Positions 1 to 9,068 of a stretch of DNA of 64,000 bases are shown here, one piece after another; the first letter of the stretch is position 1; every line of letters starts with the position of its first letter. The translations under genes were made by a program, and so were the position numbers. Below the pieces are notes generated by a model that saw only the letters and a program-made list of their open reading frames with translations, ran no database searches and was not told where the DNA came from. Location: contig NZ_CP049362.1 in assembly GCF_019343455.1 (NCBI RefSeq), positions 2,852,001 through 2,916,000 on the forward strand, read 5' to 3'. Source of the stretch: Alcaligenes ammonioxydans. Its GTDB lineage: Bacteria > Pseudomonadota > Gammaproteobacteria > Burkholderiales > Burkholderiaceae_B.

Positions 1-1
1 G

Positions 2-613
2 CGTCCATCCCGCGCCCTGCCTTATGAACTGCACGTCAGTGCCCGCTGCGATAGCGAGAAAGGCGTTCAGCTGCTGTTTTCCAACACCGGCAAAGCGGCC
101 GCTGTATTCCACGTTTATGACAAGCTCAACCTGGATCGCATCCCACGCCGCTACATGGTCGAACCCGGCCAGATGCTCGATGATGTCTGGGACGCGCAGG
201 CAAACAACCTGGGACACTACGATCTGTGGGTACTGGGTCCGAACGGCTTTCACCGCCACTTCCGTGGTGATGTCAGCGTGCTGGGCCAGGCCGAGGCCGC
301 CCGCCCCGAGATTCGTGTCTGCTACGAAATCACCAAAGGCGATATCTATCTGGAAATGATGAACGGTGGCCAGTCCGCCTGCACCTTCACCATCCAGTCC
401 ATGGCCTATCGTGAAGACGGTCCATGGGAAGTCACGGTGGAACCCGGCCAGCAGTCCAAACAATCCTGGGCCTTGAAATCCAGCGGTCATTGGTACGACT
501 TCGTGGTTCGCAGCAACAGCGACCCCAGCTACTACCGCCGCTTCGCAGGCCGGGTGGAGTTTGGCGCGCACGGCGTCAGCGATCCAGCCCTGGGGATTCC
601 CGCCTACCTGTAA
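2..613 (+). CDS. Phospholipase C, C-terminal part (5' end outside window)
   Basis: This is the last 203 residues of an open frame that enters from the left edge. It reads as the tandem C-terminal domains of bacterial non-haemolytic phospholipase C (the PlcN/PlcH type, phosphocholine-preferring, secreted). Recognisable stretches are YELHVSARCDSEKGVQ, a central HYDLWVLGPNGFHRHFRGD and a second repeat ending in FAGRVEFGAHGVSDP. The phosphoesterase domain itself is not in the window, so catalytic residues cannot be checked. Such enzymes usually leave the cell by Tat and then a type II system. A complete type II locus starts about 380 bases downstream on the other strand, so this protein is a plausible substrate (inference). 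Two hairpin terminators follow the stop. Confidence 0.85.
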   Translation, partial: RPSRALPYELHVSARCDSEKGVQLLFSNTGKAAAVFHVYDKLNLDRIPRRYMVEPGQMLDDVWDAQANNLGHYDLWVLGPNGFHRHFRGDVSVLGQAEAARPEIRVCYEITKGDIYLEMMNGGQSACTFTIQSMAYREDGPWEVTVEPGQQSKQSWALKSSGHWYDFVVRSNSDPSYYRRFAGRVEFGAHGVSDPALGIPAYL

Positions 614-652
614 GACTTCAAGGCGCTGAATCTATCGTTCTATTGTCTGACT

Positions 653-682
653 AAGTGTGCGTGCGCACCACGCACACTTTTT
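653..682 (+). terminator. Hairpin terminator after phospholipase C gene
   Basis: An 11-bp perfect stem (AAGTGTGCGTG at 653-663 with its complement at 669-679) has a 5-base loop and runs into a short T tract. Confidence 0.75.
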
Positions 683-684
683 AC

Positions 685-717
685 CCCGATGCCAAATACA
701 GGCATCGGGTTTTTTTT
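685..717 (+). terminator. Strong rho-independent terminator
   Basis: The stem CCCGATGCC (685-693) pairs with GGCATCGGG (701-709) and is followed by eight T residues. It is the second of two back-to-back terminators closing the phospholipase gene. The 718-991 gap beyond it holds no gene I can support. Confidence 0.85.
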
Positions 718-991
718 ACGCATCCGTAGTAGCAACGGCAGGTACCCACGCATGGGGCTGCCATCAGTGAGCTATGCCTGGCAAACGGGCACACCGCCTC
801 AAGGAATGTGAAGTCTCTGTACCTGACCCGCATAGACAAACGGGCAATGCAAAAGCCAAGCACAGGCTACGGGCTGAACACGCCGCGCCCTACTGACTGC
901 CCCCAGGCGATGGGGCAGGCCCAGCACGGCATGCTGCATCAGGATGAACCGCTCTGCGCCTTTCGCCTTGCATGTGTATTGCCACACCCGC

Positions 992-2194
992 TTACTGCAC
1001 CAACTGATTCATCTCAATAATGGGCAACATGACGGCCAGCACGATCAGCAGTACCAGGCCGCCCATCAGCAAGATCATCAACGGCTCCAGCAAGGCAGTC
1101 ATGGTCAGGGCCTTGCGCTCCAGCTCGGTCGACAAAGTCCTTGCCGCCCGGTCCAGCATGGGAGCCAGTTCACCGGTTTTTTCTCCACTGGCAATCAATT
1201 GCACCAGTAAGGGCGGAAACAGGCCACTGCGTTGCAATGCGCTCGCCAAAGGCAGACCCTCACGCACATGGACCGCTGCCTGATTGACGGCGTCACGCAA
1301 GGCCAGATTGGACACCGTGCGTCCGGCAGCTTCCAGAGCAGTCAGCAAGGCCACATTACTGCCAGCCAAAATCGCCAGCGTGGCAGCAAAACGAGCAGTG
1401 TCCACCCCCAGCAAATAGCTGCCCAGAATCGGCGCCCCTAACAAGCGTCGGTGAAAGGCCTGCTTCAAGGCCGGTTGTCGCAATAGAAACGCCACCAGGG
1501 CGCCCCCCAGCAACAACACAAGAAACAGAACCCCTCCCCATTCACGCAGCAAATCGCTGGCGCTGATCATTACACGGGTCAGCAAAGGCAACTGCTGCTT
1601 GGCCTGAGTAAACGCGCCCACCACTTGCGGGACCACATAGCTGAGCAAGAACACCACCATCGCCACGGAGATCAGGCTGACGATGGCGGGATAAATAAAG
1701 GCCGTCAAGACCTTGCCTCGCAGGGCACCGCTCTCTTCGATAAAACTGGCCAAGCGGTCCAGCACCTGCTCCAGCTCTCCGGACTGCTCGCCCGCCCGCA
1801 CCAGTGCCCGATAAATTTCCGGGAAGTCGCGCGGGTGACTGGCCAAGGCATCACTCAGGCTATGACCGGCACGGATATCCGCACGCAGGGCTGCCAGCAG
1901 CTGGACCATCGGACGTCGGGTGGACTGCTCGATCACCACGCCCAGACTGGCTTCCAGAGACAGCCCAGCCGCCACCAGACTGGCCAGTTGACGGGTCAAC
2001 CAGGCCAGCTCGGTACGGCGCAAGCCTGCACTACGGGCGCGAGCGGCGGCACGACTTCGTCCCGCTTTCAGGGAAACAGTCAACAGACCACGGGTCAACA
2101 ACTGCTGGCGTGCCAGACGCTCACTGTCGGCTTCCACGACGCCCCGCTCGCTGCGCCCGGTCTGATCCACCGCCTCATAGTGATAGGTACCCAT
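992..2194 (-). CDS. gspF: Type II secretion inner-membrane platform protein GspF
   Basis: The 400-residue protein has the usual GspF length and layout: a cytoplasmic N-terminal domain, then two repeated T2SSF domains separated by hydrophobic segments. Family-typical stretches are RTELAWLTRQLASLVAAGL near residue 60 and GEKTGELAPMLDRAA in the second repeat, with a final membrane segment ending LPIIEMNQL. GspF connects the GspE ATPase to the GspL/M assembly and pseudopilus. It is the last gene of the minus-strand gsp operon, starting 15 bases after gspE. No convincing terminator follows its stop. Confidence 0.96.
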   Translation of the reverse strand: MGTYHYEAVDQTGRSERGVVEADSERLARQQLLTRGLLTVSLKAGRSRAAARARSAGLRRTELAWLTRQLASLVAAGLSLEASLGVVIEQSTRRPMVQLLAALRADIRAGHSLSDALASHPRDFPEIYRALVRAGEQSGELEQVLDRLASFIEESGALRGKVLTAFIYPAIVSLISVAMVVFLLSYVVPQVVGAFTQAKQQLPLLTRVMISASDLLREWGGVLFLVLLLGGALVAFLLRQPALKQAFHRRLLGAPILGSYLLGVDTARFAATLAILAGSNVALLTALEAAGRTVSNLALRDAVNQAAVHVREGLPLASALQRSGLFPPLLVQLIASGEKTGELAPMLDRAARTLSTELERKALTMTALLEPLMILLMGGLVLLIVLAVMLPIIEMNQLVQ

Positions 2195-2208
2195 CTTGTT
2201 TGACCCGC

Positions 2209-3627
2209 CTATAACTCGCGCGTGACGCGCAACACTTCTTCCTGGGTGCTGATGCCCTGCTCCACCCAGCGCTGGGCATCCTCGCGCAAGCTGCGCATGC
2301 CCGATTCACGGGCTGCCTGTCGCAAGGCGGCTTCGGCACCCGCGGCATTTAACAGGTGCTGGGCCCGCTCATCAATCCGATACAGCTCGTGAATACCGGT
2401 GCGCCCCTGGTAACCGGTATGGCCGCACTGTTCACAACCTTCCGGGCTGGCTCGATACTGCCCCTGGTCCGCGGGCTGACGACAATGCAGGCACAGCTTG
2501 CGTATCAGCCGCTGGGCCAGCACACCGCGCAGCGTGGACGCCAGCAAAAACGGCTCCACCCCCATATCCACCAGACGGGTAGCAGCAGACACGGCATCGT
2601 TGGTGTGCAAGGTGGCCAGGACCAGATGGCCGGTCAGGGATGCCTGCACCGCAATCTGCGCCGTTTCCAGGTCGCGGATTTCTCCGATCATGATAATGTC
2701 CGGGTCCTGCCGCAAGATGGCACGCAAGGCGCGTGCAAAGCTCAGTTCAATACGCGGATTGACCTGCGTCTGGCCTACGCCAGGCAAGTCATACTCAATC
2801 GGGTCTTCGACGGTGAGCACATTGCTGCGCGCTGTGTCGACGCGACCCAAGGCTGCATACAAGGTTGTGGTTTTCCCGCTTCCGGTGGGCCCGGTGACCA
2901 GCACAATGCCATGAGGCTGGTGAATCAGCTCATCAAGCTGGGCCAGGATGTCCGGGGCCATTCCCAGCCGCTCCAGCTCCAGTTGTCCGGCCGACTTGTC
3001 CAGCAAACGCATGACGGCACGCTCGCCATGGCCGGTAGGCAGAATCGATACGCGCAGGTCCAGGGCCCGCCCCCCCACCTTCAGGGCGATGCGGCCATCC
3101 TGAGGGAGCCGCTTTTCAGCAATATCCAGGCTGGCCATGATCTTGATACGCGACACCAGGGCACCGTGCAAGGCGCGCCGTGGGCTGACAATATCGCGCA
3201 AACGGCCATCCACCCGGTAACGCACCACCGAATGGGTTTCATAGGGCTCCAGGTGAATATCACTCGCTCCGTCCCGCACTGCCTGGGTGAACAAGGCGTT
3301 AATCATGCGGATAACCGGTGCATCGTCCTGGTTCTCCAGCAAATCGGTCACGGCGGGCAATTCCTGCATCAAGCGATCCAGGTCCACCTCATTGGCCGCC
3401 GCATCCACCACGCTGGCGGCATCGTCTCCCTGCGCATAACTGGCATCAATCAGGGTGTCGAGCTGGGCATCGGGCACTTGCCGTTCCTCGAACTCGGGGT
3501 AACGACGACGCAACTCCACCAAAGCCCAATCTGGCGTGCGCTCGCTGATGACCCGCGTTCCCACGCCTTGCTGCTGCGTCAGCACGGCCCGGTGCTGACG
3601 TGCCCAGGAATACGGCAGACGACTCAT
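2209..3627 (-). CDS. gspE: Type II secretion ATPase GspE
   Basis: This cytoplasmic hexameric ATPase powers pseudopilus assembly. The 472 residues include a short N1-type region, an N2 domain with ASDIHLEPYE near residue 121, a Walker A motif GPTGSGKTTT at about 246-255, and a Walker B/Asp-box segment DIIMIGEIRD at about 310-319. The tetracysteine zinc site typical of GspE is present (Cys379, Cys382, Cys398, Cys401). The start codon overlaps the gspD stop by 4 bases (ATGA), which implies translational coupling. The length is slightly under that of Xcp/Eps homologues, mainly at the N terminus. Confidence 0.97.
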   Translation of the reverse strand: MSRLPYSWARQHRAVLTQQQGVGTRVISERTPDWALVELRRRYPEFEERQVPDAQLDTLIDASYAQGDDAASVVDAAANEVDLDRLMQELPAVTDLLENQDDAPVIRMINALFTQAVRDGASDIHLEPYETHSVVRYRVDGRLRDIVSPRRALHGALVSRIKIMASLDIAEKRLPQDGRIALKVGGRALDLRVSILPTGHGERAVMRLLDKSAGQLELERLGMAPDILAQLDELIHQPHGIVLVTGPTGSGKTTTLYAALGRVDTARSNVLTVEDPIEYDLPGVGQTQVNPRIELSFARALRAILRQDPDIIMIGEIRDLETAQIAVQASLTGHLVLATLHTNDAVSAATRLVDMGVEPFLLASTLRGVLAQRLIRKLCLHCRQPADQGQYRASPEGCEQCGHTGYQGRTGIHELYRIDERAQHLLNAAGAEAALRQAARESGMRSLREDAQRWVEQGISTQEEVLRVTREL

Positions 3628-5942
3628 AGTGTCTCCCGCAAGTCGACGGCGCCTGGCGCGCCGGCAGCTTGTGGCAGCACCATATGCTCCGCATCCGGAT
3701 GGAACCAGGTGGAGCGGTCCGGCAAAGTGGTCTGCAGCGCACGCATATAGTTGTAGCGGTCCAGGGACAAGCTCTGGCTATCCTGGGCATTGCGCACGAT
3801 ATGGGGGCGCAGAAACACCATCAGATTAGTCTTGCTGCGCTTGCGCTTCTCGTATTTAAAAAGATTGCCCACCAACGGAATATCGCCCAGCAAGGGCACC
3901 GATTGCTGACCATCCTCAATCGAGTCTTCCAATAAGCCGCCCAGCACAATAATCTGCCCATCATCGACCAGCACATTGGTACTAAGCGCACGTTTACGCG
4001 TGACAGGCGTGCTGGGTGATACCGACGTCGTAGGGTCCAGGCTGCTGACCTCCTGGTACAGAGCCATCTTGACGGTCCCACCTTCGGAGATCTGCGGACG
4101 CACTTTCAGGGTCAGGCCCACATCCTCGCGCTGAATGGTCTGAAAGGGATTACTGGCCCCATCACCCGTGGTCGTGTACTGCCCCGTCACAAAGGGCACG
4201 GTACGGCCCACCATGATGCTGGCTTCTTCGTTATCGAGCGTCATCAGGTTGGGCGTGGACAGAATATTAATGCCGCCCTGGCGCTCCATCGCCCGGGCCA
4301 GGACGCCCAGATTGACAATCTGCTGGCCCAGCACGTTCACCGTACCTTTGACCACGCCCAGACTTAAACCCGCCGCCAACGAATCCAGGGTGGTCACCCC
4401 GGCCTTGTTAATCCCGCTACCGCCCAGATTGGCGCCCCCGACAAAACCTGAACCTCCATCGGCAATATTGCCACCGCCTGTCATCCACTGGATGCCAAAC
4501 TCGGCCGCATTCTCCGCATTCACCTCCACAATCAAGCTCTCGACCAGCACTTGAGCGCGACGTTGATCCAGTTGATCGATCACTTCACGCAAGCTGCGGT
4601 AAACCGGATCGGGGGCCGAAATGATCAGCGTAATCGTGGATGGATCAGCCTGCACAGTGGCACCGCCAGCGCTAAAAGCCACGGTGCCGCTGGCACTGTT
4701 TGCGGCGCTCAAACCCATCTCGGCCTGAGGCTGCTGCTTGGCAGTGGCCGACGTGTCCATGGCCTTGGCACCGCCGGTGATACCGGCATTGGCGGCGGGT
4801 GCCAGGCTATTGCTATTTGACTGTTGATTCCCGGTGCTCGCGTTCCCCGAAGCCGCTTGACCGGTCAGGGCCCCGCGCAGCACCTCAGCCAGCTGCACCG
4901 CCTGAGCATTGCGCAGATAGACCACATGCAAATTGCCTTTATTGCTTTCCGGGCTGTCAATACGCCGGATCAGGTCACGGGCCAGATCCAGCCGGGCCGG
5001 ACTGCCTGCCCGCACCAGGACCGAGTTGCTACGCGGGTCGGCCACCACCGTAATGCGCTGCGCCACATCGTTGCCGGGCGTATCGAGCATTTGCGAGGCC
5101 AGGGCTGCCACATCCAGGGCCACGCCGTAGTCAATCGGGATAATGTCCGTGTTCAAGCCCGCGGGGGTATCGATCCCCGCAATGACCTGGGCGATACGAT
5201 CCAGATTGTCACCGTAATCGGTCACCACCAGCGTATTGTTGGACGGGTAGGCATTGATGGGATTATTGGGCGAAATCATCGGCCGCAGCACCGGAACCAA
5301 GGCGGTCGCATTTTCATAACGCAAGGTAAACACCCGCGTTTCCAGCTCACCGCTGCCACTGGCCCCGGTACCAGCCGCCCGCACCGCACCGCCCTGCTGG
5401 CGCGCTTCGGCTTCAGGGACCACCCGACTGATCTTGCCATTACGCAGGACGGCAAAGCCTTGCATCCGCAGCGCCGACAGCAGCATCTCGTAGGCCGTTC
5501 TGGCGTCTACCGGCACCTCTGACACCAGCGTCAACTGCCCTTTCACGCGCGGGTCCACAATAAAATTCTGACCCGTGAAACGGGCCAGAGCCGCCACCAC
5601 GCCATCCAGCTCCGCATCCACAAAATTGAGCGTAATGTCGTCGCCTTGCGGGAACTCGGCCGGGTCCGGCAAATCGATAGGCGCCGCACTGCCCCCGACC
5701 CGCTGCGGTACCCGCCGCGTGACGGCCGCAGAGGCCGTATTGCTATTGGCAAAGCGCGGATCAGCCTGCCCGCTGCGTACCGGCGCCTTGCCCACTGAGG
5801 CAAAAAAAGAAGAAGGGTCGGGACCGGGCTCAGGTTTCTGACCATTGCTGGCACAGGCGCTCAACAGCACGGCTGCACCCAGGCTTAAGAGGAAGCGAGG
5901 CCGCAGCCCAGGAAGTCGTTTAGTCAAGGTACTCATAGTCAA
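3624..5942 (-). CDS. gspD: Type II secretion outer-membrane secretin GspD, predicted lipoprotein
   Basis: The 772-residue secretin has N0-N3 domains followed by the secretin beta domain (VGRTVPFVTGQYTTTG and VLGGLLEDSIEDGQQSVPLLGDIP are family hallmarks, split here by normal spacing). The N terminus has basic residues, a hydrophobic stretch and LLSAC, so Cys30 is a likely lipidation site. Most T2SS secretins have an ordinary signal peptide and use a pilotin; a lipidated secretin such as HxcQ can target itself to the outer membrane. The insert rich in Ser, Asn and Ala around residues 375-420 looks like a flexible linker. Two ATG codons (5942 and 5936) could serve as start. The gene lies between gspN and gspE. 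Confidence 0.96.
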   Translation of the reverse strand: MTMSTLTKRLPGLRPRFLLSLGAAVLLSACASNGQKPEPGPDPSSFFASVGKAPVRSGQADPRFANSNTASAAVTRRVPQRVGGSAAPIDLPDPAEFPQGDDITLNFVDAELDGVVAALARFTGQNFIVDPRVKGQLTLVSEVPVDARTAYEMLLSALRMQGFAVLRNGKISRVVPEAEARQQGGAVRAAGTGASGSGELETRVFTLRYENATALVPVLRPMISPNNPINAYPSNNTLVVTDYGDNLDRIAQVIAGIDTPAGLNTDIIPIDYGVALDVAALASQMLDTPGNDVAQRITVVADPRSNSVLVRAGSPARLDLARDLIRRIDSPESNKGNLHVVYLRNAQAVQLAEVLRGALTGQAASGNASTGNQQSNSNSLAPAANAGITGGAKAMDTSATAKQQPQAEMGLSAANSASGTVAFSAGGATVQADPSTITLIISAPDPVYRSLREVIDQLDQRRAQVLVESLIVEVNAENAAEFGIQWMTGGGNIADGGSGFVGGANLGGSGINKAGVTTLDSLAAGLSLGVVKGTVNVLGQQIVNLGVLARAMERQGGINILSTPNLMTLDNEEASIMVGRTVPFVTGQYTTTGDGASNPFQTIQREDVGLTLKVRPQISEGGTVKMALYQEVSSLDPTTSVSPSTPVTRKRALSTNVLVDDGQIIVLGGLLEDSIEDGQQSVPLLGDIPLVGNLFKYEKRKRSKTNLMVFLRPHIVRNAQDSQSLSLDRYNYMRALQTTLPDRSTWFHPDAEHMVLPQAAGAPGAVDLRETL

Positions 5943-5949
5943 AATATCG

Positions 5950-6696
5950 TTAATCCTGCTTGCTAGTCGTTGTGGCTATCCGCCAATGGGTCACGCCCTG
6001 ACGCTGAGGCCCCAAGGCCTCTAATAACTCATTAAATCGTTGATCGTCGGCCTGTCTGGGTTGAGCGCGCCCTTCAAACAGGCCGCCCTCCGGCCCCCAC
6101 TGACCTTGCCCGGCCAAAGTGAAGTCTCCTTGAAGTGTGCGCAGACCCAGTTGAACGCCCTGCCCCTTGCGGCTGACCAGCAACTGGTAATCGCCTAACT
6201 GAGCCTGTGCTGCCAAGGCAGAGCGCGCATTGCGCCAGTCCAGTTCCAGCAGCGGACCGGTCGTGGCTGCCAACGCCTGACTGGGCCAACGCAGCTGTAA
6301 CTGACCTTGCGGTTGCACGGTCTGCAACAAGGGATGCAGACGCCCCAAAAGTGCTGCGGGCACCGTCAGGCTTTGGCCGGATATTCGCCAGCCCTGCAGG
6401 CTGGCTTGCAGTCGCACAGGCTGATCCAGCCAATCATGGTTCAATTCCATTTGCGGCCAAGGGGTCAAGCGCCAACGCCAGCTCACCGGCCCAGGAACCG
6501 TACGGGCCAGCAGTCCCGAGCCCACGACCAGCAAGCCTTGTCCCGAAGCCAGGTTGCCATGCGCGGTTTCAAGCCGCAAAGGCAAGCGCTCCGGCTGCCA
6601 GATCAGCATCAGACGGGCTGGCAAAAAAGGCACCGCGGCCAACAACAGTCCCATCGTCAGCAAGGCCAACACGAAAATCTTGGTGAGTTTTTTCAT
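5950..6696 (-). CDS. gspN: Type II secretion protein GspN
   Basis: The 248-residue protein has one N-terminal membrane anchor (residues 6-25, LTKIFVLALLTMGLLLAAVP) and a beta-rich periplasmic domain of the GspN family (WRWRLTPWPQMELNHDWL and LELDWRNARSALAAQAQLG). GspN is present in only some T2SS and its role is unclear; it may assist the inner-membrane platform. It overlaps the gspM stop by 4 bases and ends 7 bases before gspD, so it belongs to the same transcription unit. Confidence 0.85.
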   Translation of the reverse strand: MKKLTKIFVLALLTMGLLLAAVPFLPARLMLIWQPERLPLRLETAHGNLASGQGLLVVGSGLLARTVPGPVSWRWRLTPWPQMELNHDWLDQPVRLQASLQGWRISGQSLTVPAALLGRLHPLLQTVQPQGQLQLRWPSQALAATTGPLLELDWRNARSALAAQAQLGDYQLLVSRKGQGVQLGLRTLQGDFTLAGQGQWGPEGGLFEGRAQPRQADDQRFNELLEALGPQRQGVTHWRIATTTSKQD

Positions 6697-7244
6697 GAGG
6701 GCTCTCCGGTGCGCAGCACAATACGCCCATCCAGCAGCCCTGCACGCTCCCGGCTATCCACCACCGAGCGACTGAGACTGAGCTCCTGGACAGCAAAGCC
6801 CAAAACACGGGGAGTCTGCAGCAGCCAGTCCATCAAGGCCGAAGCCGCTACGGCCTGACAGATCAAGACACGCTGCCCGGCCGGCGACTCCTCTGTCTGA
6901 CACTGAGCGCCCAACGTTTGCAAACTGCGCTGCAAGGCCTTGTCCTGCCCCTGCGCATCGACCGACGTCACCAGTGCTTTATCCAGAATCTGAATCTGCG
7001 CCAAGACTGTTTGCAACTGCGCCATCTCGTACTGCAGGCGCGGCAATTCCTGTTTGGCCAGGGCCAGATCACGAACAGCGGGGCGCACCAGCAGCAGCCA
7101 CAAGAACATCAAGGCCAGCAAAGCGCCCAATACAGACAAGGCCAGTTGATCCCGGCGGCTCAAGGCCTGCCAATACTGTCTGGCAATGGCGAGCTTGCCT
7201 TGCACGGTCAGCAGGACAGGCTGGAGGGCAGTGAATTTGCTCAT
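6693..7244 (-). CDS. gspM: Type II secretion protein GspM
   Basis: The 183-residue bitopic membrane protein has a cytoplasmic N terminus, a membrane segment near residues 36-55 (LALSVLGALLALMFLWLLLV) and a periplasmic ferredoxin-like domain. GspM pairs with GspL in the inner-membrane platform. The frame is open further upstream, but the start at 7244 (MSKFTALQPVLL) is chosen because it overlaps the gspL stop by 4 bases, as at the neighbouring junctions. Sequence conservation in this family is low, so the call rests on size, topology and position. Confidence 0.88.
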   Translation of the reverse strand: MSKFTALQPVLLTVQGKLAIARQYWQALSRRDQLALSVLGALLALMFLWLLLVRPAVRDLALAKQELPRLQYEMAQLQTVLAQIQILDKALVTSVDAQGQDKALQRSLQTLGAQCQTEESPAGQRVLICQAVAASALMDWLLQTPRVLGFAVQELSLSRSVVDSRERAGLLDGRIVLRTGEPS

Positions 7245-8203
7245 TGCTGCGCCTCCTGCTGGCTGGATTGCCCCTCTTTGCGCAAACCTATTTCCCACTG
7301 GCGGGCCGAATCCCCCTGCTTCCAGGTCAGTTCGGACTCGGCAGGCAAGGGCTGTGCCGGCAAGTCACTGGCCAGCGTCAGACGCAACTGCTGATCGTCG
7401 AAATGCAGTGCGCGCACCTGCCCCTGCAAGGCTGGCCACTGTATGGCACTGCTCATCAACAAGCGGTCAAACGGCGCGGAGGCAGGACTTTTCTCCGACA
7501 GCAAGGCATCACGATGCTGGCTGGCCTGCGTCAAGGGCGCGACGATGACAGGCAAATGCGGCAAGGCTTGTCGAACCGCCTGCTCCATCTGGGTCTGCAG
7601 CTGTTTCGTCTGGGACCGCAAGGCCTGTGCCTGCTGCTGCAAAACCAATGTCCAGCTCAGCACGGCGGCCAGCGTCCACCAAAGGCTGTGGCGCACGACG
7701 CGACTTGTGCCGCTGGCGGCCATCTCGGGCATCAGCAAGGAACAGGCTGGCACCGTCACGCTCGGCCCCTTGCCCTGTCGATCCTGTGCGTGAGCCTCGG
7801 ACCAGGGATAAACCGCGTTCAAGGGCAGACCTGTCTGGCGGGCCTGCGCCCCCAACGCCAGCAAAGGCTGCCGCTCTGTCCAGGCCAACTGACTCATCCC
7901 GGAAGGATCGGGGGCCGAACACGCCACCCACACCTGTTCAATCGGACTCAGACACAGGGGTTCCACGGCGCTGCAGGCCACAGCCTGCCGCCGCGACGCA
8001 CTGACCGCGGGAAGGCGCAGCTCGGTCACCGTTGCCATCCCTGCCGGCAAAACCAGCTCCAAGGAGCGGGCCTGGGTCTTGAGCTCGTCAAGTTCTCCTC
8101 GACCGCGACGCAAGACTTTGGCGCGTTTGTCCCGCAGCACAAAGTCCACCGGCTGATCCAGCCTGGGCGGCACGTCCAGATAAATACGCAGCACTTTACT
8201 CAT
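7241..8203 (-). CDS. gspL: Type II secretion protein GspL
   Basis: The protein has about 320 residues. The N-terminal part is an actin-like cytoplasmic domain (VLRIYLDVPPRLDQPVDFVL, LELVLPAGMATVTELRLPA), followed by one membrane segment (SLWWTLAAVLSWTLVLQQ) and a periplasmic domain. GspL recruits GspE and contacts GspM. The start at 8203 is preferred over an in-frame upstream ATG at 8224, which would overlap gspK; 8203 leaves a 4-base gap. The C terminus is charged and Gln-rich. Confidence 0.9.
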   Translation of the reverse strand: MSKVLRIYLDVPPRLDQPVDFVLRDKRAKVLRRGRGELDELKTQARSLELVLPAGMATVTELRLPAVSASRRQAVACSAVEPLCLSPIEQVWVACSAPDPSGMSQLAWTERQPLLALGAQARQTGLPLNAVYPWSEAHAQDRQGKGPSVTVPACSLLMPEMAASGTSRVVRHSLWWTLAAVLSWTLVLQQQAQALRSQTKQLQTQMEQAVRQALPHLPVIVAPLTQASQHRDALLSEKSPASAPFDRLLMSSAIQWPALQGQVRALHFDDQQLRLTLASDLPAQPLPAESELTWKQGDSARQWEIGLRKEGQSSQQEAQQ

Positions 8204-8207
8204 CACT

Positions 8208-9068
8208 TCAACGAATCCAGACAATCCGGCTGCGATCGGCGGCCCTGTGGATCAGGGCCTGAGTCGCCACCCGGCTATGGTCAAGTCGCAACTCACCACT
8301 TAATAAAAACCATTCACTGCGCACTGTCAGTGTTTGCCCCTTGAGCCCTTCTTGCGCCTGCAGGCGCGCCTGCACATCTGCCTGATCCCGGAACCATTGC
8401 CCCCGGTCACGCTGCTCCAGCAGTCCTCGCCACTCCACCAGACTGACGGAGGGCTGCACGGCGGCGAGCACCTGAGCGCTGGCCGTATTCACATTCAGAG
8501 ACTTGGCCTGCGGCAAATAGCTCAGATAGGGCTCCAACTGCTTGGCCAGTACGGGTGCATCCGGGAAGAAATCCTGCAAATGAGTGGGCCAGGGTGCCTG
8601 CCCCGCCTGTGCCAGCTCCAGGCGCTGAGCCAGCTCAAGCGCCAGAGAAGGCGTTTGCTGAATACTGCGCAGCAACTGCTCCAGCGCCTGCACATACATG
8701 GCCTGCACACGCCCCTCCCGCAATAACAGGGCCAGATTGAACTTGCCCTGCTCATCCTGGATGTAACCGGAGAAATAGGCAGCCCGGGTCTTGTCCGGCG
8801 TCTCTACCTTGAGCTCACTGAGGGCCTGGGCCCACAGACCACCCTTGTGAGTGACCGCCGTGCGCTGCGAATCCAGGCGCAGTACCAGCACCGCCCAATC
8901 CAGCGCACCACGAAGCAACCAGTTGGCCTGAAGATAGTCACGCTCACTGGCCAACTGGCTTGCCAGCCCGCTTTGACGCTGCACAATGCCCATGGTGGCA
9001 ATGGACACCGCCATCACCAGCACCAACGCATTGATCACGGCCATGCCTTGTTGTCTGGCGCGTGTCAT
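8208..9068 (-). CDS. gspK: Type II secretion minor pseudopilin GspK
   Basis: The 286-residue protein is a large minor pseudopilin. It has a prepilin-type leader RARQQG followed by MAVINALVLVMAVS, so cleavage would leave Asn at position 5 instead of Glu. Lack of Glu5 is a known GspK trait. A SAM-like region follows (SYLPQAKSLNVNTASAQVLA), typical of GspK. It caps the pseudopilus tip with GspI and GspJ. The open frame extends upstream to 9320, but the start at 9068 gives the prepilin leader and a 4-base overlap with gspJ. Confidence 0.93.
   Translation of the reverse strand: MTRARQQGMAVINALVLVMAVSIATMGIVQRQSGLASQLASERDYLQANWLLRGALDWAVLVLRLDSQRTAVTHKGGLWAQALSELKVETPDKTRAAYFSGYIQDEQGKFNLALLLREGRVQAMYVQALEQLLRSIQQTPSLALELAQRLELAQAGQAPWPTHLQDFFPDAPVLAKQLEPYLSYLPQAKSLNVNTASAQVLAAVQPSVSLVEWRGLLEQRDRGQWFRDQADVQARLQAQEGLKGQTLTVRSEWFLLSGELRLDHSRVATQALIHRAADRSRIVWIR

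Noticed and set aside
2356..3750. A 464-codon plus-strand frame opposite gspE
   Set aside because: Antisense shadow of a GC-rich gene. It has no ribosome site and the sense gene is unmistakable. Similar shadows lie opposite aspA, purH and pyrC.
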